Positions 33,762 to 35,199 of a stretch of 35,199 bases of DNA are shown here, piece by piece. The position numbers were made by a program, and so were the translations under genes. How positions within the stretch are numbered: the stretch's first letter is position 1; each line of letters begins with the position of its first letter. Source of the DNA: Selaginella moellendorffii (Eukaryota; Streptophyta; Lycopodiopsida; Selaginellales; Selaginellaceae); NCBI RefSeq assembly GCF_000143415.4, contig NW_003314481.1, positions 18,554 through 53,752 of the forward strand, read 5' to 3'. The notes below the pieces were generated by a model that made no database searches, had not been told where the DNA came from, and was given only the letters and a program-made list of their open reading frames with translations.

Positions 33762-34825
33762 TTTCCCTGGTCGTTGCGGGTGGGTGTTGCCGACCGGGAT
33801 CCGGCTTCGTCGGCGTTGGCGGCGAAGGACACGCGGTGCCTCTTGCTCGAATCCTGCGCATGCTTACCCGGTGTGCCGTCACGTTGCTCTCGCGCTTTGT
33901 TCTTCTTTTCTCGCTTTCTCTTCTTTTTTCCTGTGTGTGACGGCGTAGCATGTCGCTGGCTTTGGAAGGCCTTCGTAACAGCGGCGTCCACTAGCTCTGC
34001 GATGGTCTGCTCCTTGGGGAGGGCATCCGCAGAGGCGTTCGCCGCGTCGATGGCCTCCTCCAGTCTCCGCGTCGCCGTCGCCTGTGTTCGGTGCTCGATG
34101 CCCTTGCCGGCCATAAAGAACGATGTCTCGGTGTGGAACTTGAGGGTACACCGTTGCTTGAGGGCGAGCAGGTGGTGGTAGACGGCATCATGCTCTGTGG
34201 CGCTGCAATAACTGAGTGTGGAGGTGACGAGATCCTCGAGTCGGCTGCGAAAGAGATCCCTGAGACCCGAGGAGACGAGCTTCTGGAGTGTCTCGATCTC
34301 GTCCTCGCGAGCCTTAATGAGGATGTCGTGCAGCTCCGTGAGGTAGCGCTCGTGCGCCTCAGCAATTCTGCTCGTGAGGCCGTCCTGGGCATGTCGAGAC
34401 ACCTTGAGCTTCGGTGGGCGTGTGCGGAGCGACTGCGGGCGTTTCTTTTGCTCTTTCAGGTCCTTGAGGCCCTGGAGAGCGGATCTCGACGACACCAGAG
34501 TGTTGTACTCCTGCAGAAATTCTTGCAGGGAGCTCGCGAGGATGCTGTTGAAGGCTCCATCGATGTTCTTGAAGCCTCCAAGCGTGTAGCCGTCTTCTGC
34601 TCCAACAGCCAGTGGCGGAGGTGGCGCAGCTGGTGGCTCGGGTGTGCGTCCCGGAGCTGGCTGGCCTGAACATCGCTCTGGCTGGGGAGGGATGGGCTCA
34701 GCATCTGTGCGTGTCCTCTGTGCTGCCGAGTGGCCTCGCGGTGGCGAAGTGACCGGAGGGTCCACTGGAGCAGGAGGAGGACGTCGCAGCTCCTGCGATG
34801 CTGCACGCGGAGATGCATGTGTCCG
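33344..34825 (-). pseudogene. PLE-3 ORF1, N-terminally truncated
   Basis: Same cut, same open frame and same Trp variant as PLE-2. It has no start codon of its own, because the distal side is inverted telomere repeat. Confidence 0.8.
33711..33767 (-). promoter_or_regulatory. -1 ribosomal frameshift signal (PLE-3)
   Basis: GGGAAAC at 33767-33761 with the same 5-nt spacer and U-G-containing 13-bp stem as PLE-2. Confidence 0.85.
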
Positions 34826-34903
34826 TAAACCCTAAACCCTAAACGAGGCACTATGTTCGGCATTGCAGCGACCTCCCACCTCCTCTGACACGGCCACACC
34901 ACA
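34826..34903 (+). other. Inverted telomere units plus inverted PLE fragment, second copy
   Basis: Exact repeat of the block at 29987-30064, including the C-strand units and the inverted 60 bases, followed by CGGTTTAGGGG. Confidence 0.85.
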
Positions 34904-35199
34904 CGGTTTAGGGGTTTAGGGTTTAGGGTTTAGGGTTTAGGTTTAGGGTTTAGGGTTTAGGGTTTAGGGTTTAGGGTTTAGGGTTTAGGGTTTAGGGTTT
35001 AGGGTTTAGGGTTTAGGGTTTAGGGTTTAGGGTTTAGGGTTTAGGGTTTAGGGTTTAGGGTTTAGGGTTTAGGGTTTAGGGTTTAGGGTTTAGGGTTTAG
35101 GGTTTAGGGTTTAGGGTTTAGGGTTTAGGGTTTAGGGTTTAGGGTTTAGGGTTTAGGGTTTAGGGTTTAGGGTTTAGGGTTTAGGGTTTAGGGTTTAGG
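34904..35199 (+). repeat. Terminal telomere tract (TTTAGGG)n
   Basis: About 41 units. After one TTTAGGGG and one TTTAGG variant near the start, the tract is perfect to the last base. G-strand polarity toward the right marks a chromosome end or the limit of its assembly. Confidence 0.95.

Larger units (their letters stand above)
30421..34825 (-). mobile_element. PLE-3: most distal, 5'-truncated PLE copy
   Basis: Matches PLE-2 base for base over most of its length (offset 4839) and ends at the same truncation point, followed by the same inverted block. The first 145 bases or so at the 3' end carry about seven differences (for example CGCAGTGCTGC for CGTGGTGTTGC), so it is a mosaic. The shared truncation and seam show that PLE-2 and PLE-3 arose by duplication, not by two insertions. 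Confidence 0.88.

Noticed and set aside
1-35199. tRNA, rRNA or ordinary host genes
   Set aside because: No cloverleaf, rRNA core sequence or conserved host protein was seen on either strand.

Overview
This window reads as the end of a land-plant chromosome. It finishes at 35199 in nearly 300 bases of perfect Arabidopsis-type telomere repeat (TTTAGGG)n, G-rich strand running 5'->3' to the right, so the right side is distal. Almost all recognisable coding content is retroelement. Endonuclease-deficient Penelope-like elements (PLEs) attached to telomere repeats are known from spikemoss, some fungi, a diatom and bdelloid rotifers, so a seed-free plant is plausible, but the window alone does not fix the species.

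Layout. (1) 1-1667: AT-rich, decayed sequence with a Ty3/gypsy integrase scrap and an unrecognised dead ORF. (2) 1668-2540: a small interstitial telomere remnant, a PLE 3'-end stub and a decayed LINE 3' end (- strand). (3) About 2540-6909: an old, frameshifted PLE (PLE-old, + strand) with complete RT motifs, a TATA box and a hammerhead ribozyme in its 3' region. (4) 7026-17917: GC-rich; a long APE/RT LINE copy (A) followed head-to-tail by two 5'-truncated, nearly identical copies (B, C) and an 11-base stub of a fourth (D), which passes directly into telomere repeats. (5) 17917-18463: telomere repeats with short PLE scraps and an inverted telomere-telomere seam. (6) 18464-34825: three nearly identical PLE copies on the - strand (PLE-1 complete, PLE-2 and PLE-3 with the same 5' truncation), separated or ended by telomere repeats. 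(7) 34904-35199: terminal telomere tract.

How it works together. The - strand PLEs have their RNA 3' ends proximal and their 5' ends distal. This is the polarity expected if RNA is copied directly onto the G-rich chromosome 3' end. Their 3' tips consist of degenerate CCTAAA units that can pair with that overhang. Each element encodes ORF1 (low-complexity N-terminus, a conserved helical segment, an RS-rich tail) and ORF2 (RT with YIDD, no GIY-YIG domain). ORF2 has no credible start. It lies in the -1 frame of ORF1 and is entered at a GGGAAAC slippery heptamer, followed after exactly 5 nt by a 13-bp stem. The signal, and the peptide it opens, are conserved in the diverged PLE-old. A TATA box about 50 nt upstream of a hammerhead ribozyme lies in the 3' region of every copy, so each copy could drive its distal-to-proximal neighbour, much as in Drosophila HeT-A arrays.

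The strongest candidate for something undescribed is the combination seen in these telomeric PLEs: the -1 frameshift signal, the 3'-located TATA/hammerhead module, and a telomere-complementary 15-mer embedded in the RT reading frame. Identity statements are by eye; no searches or alignments were run.
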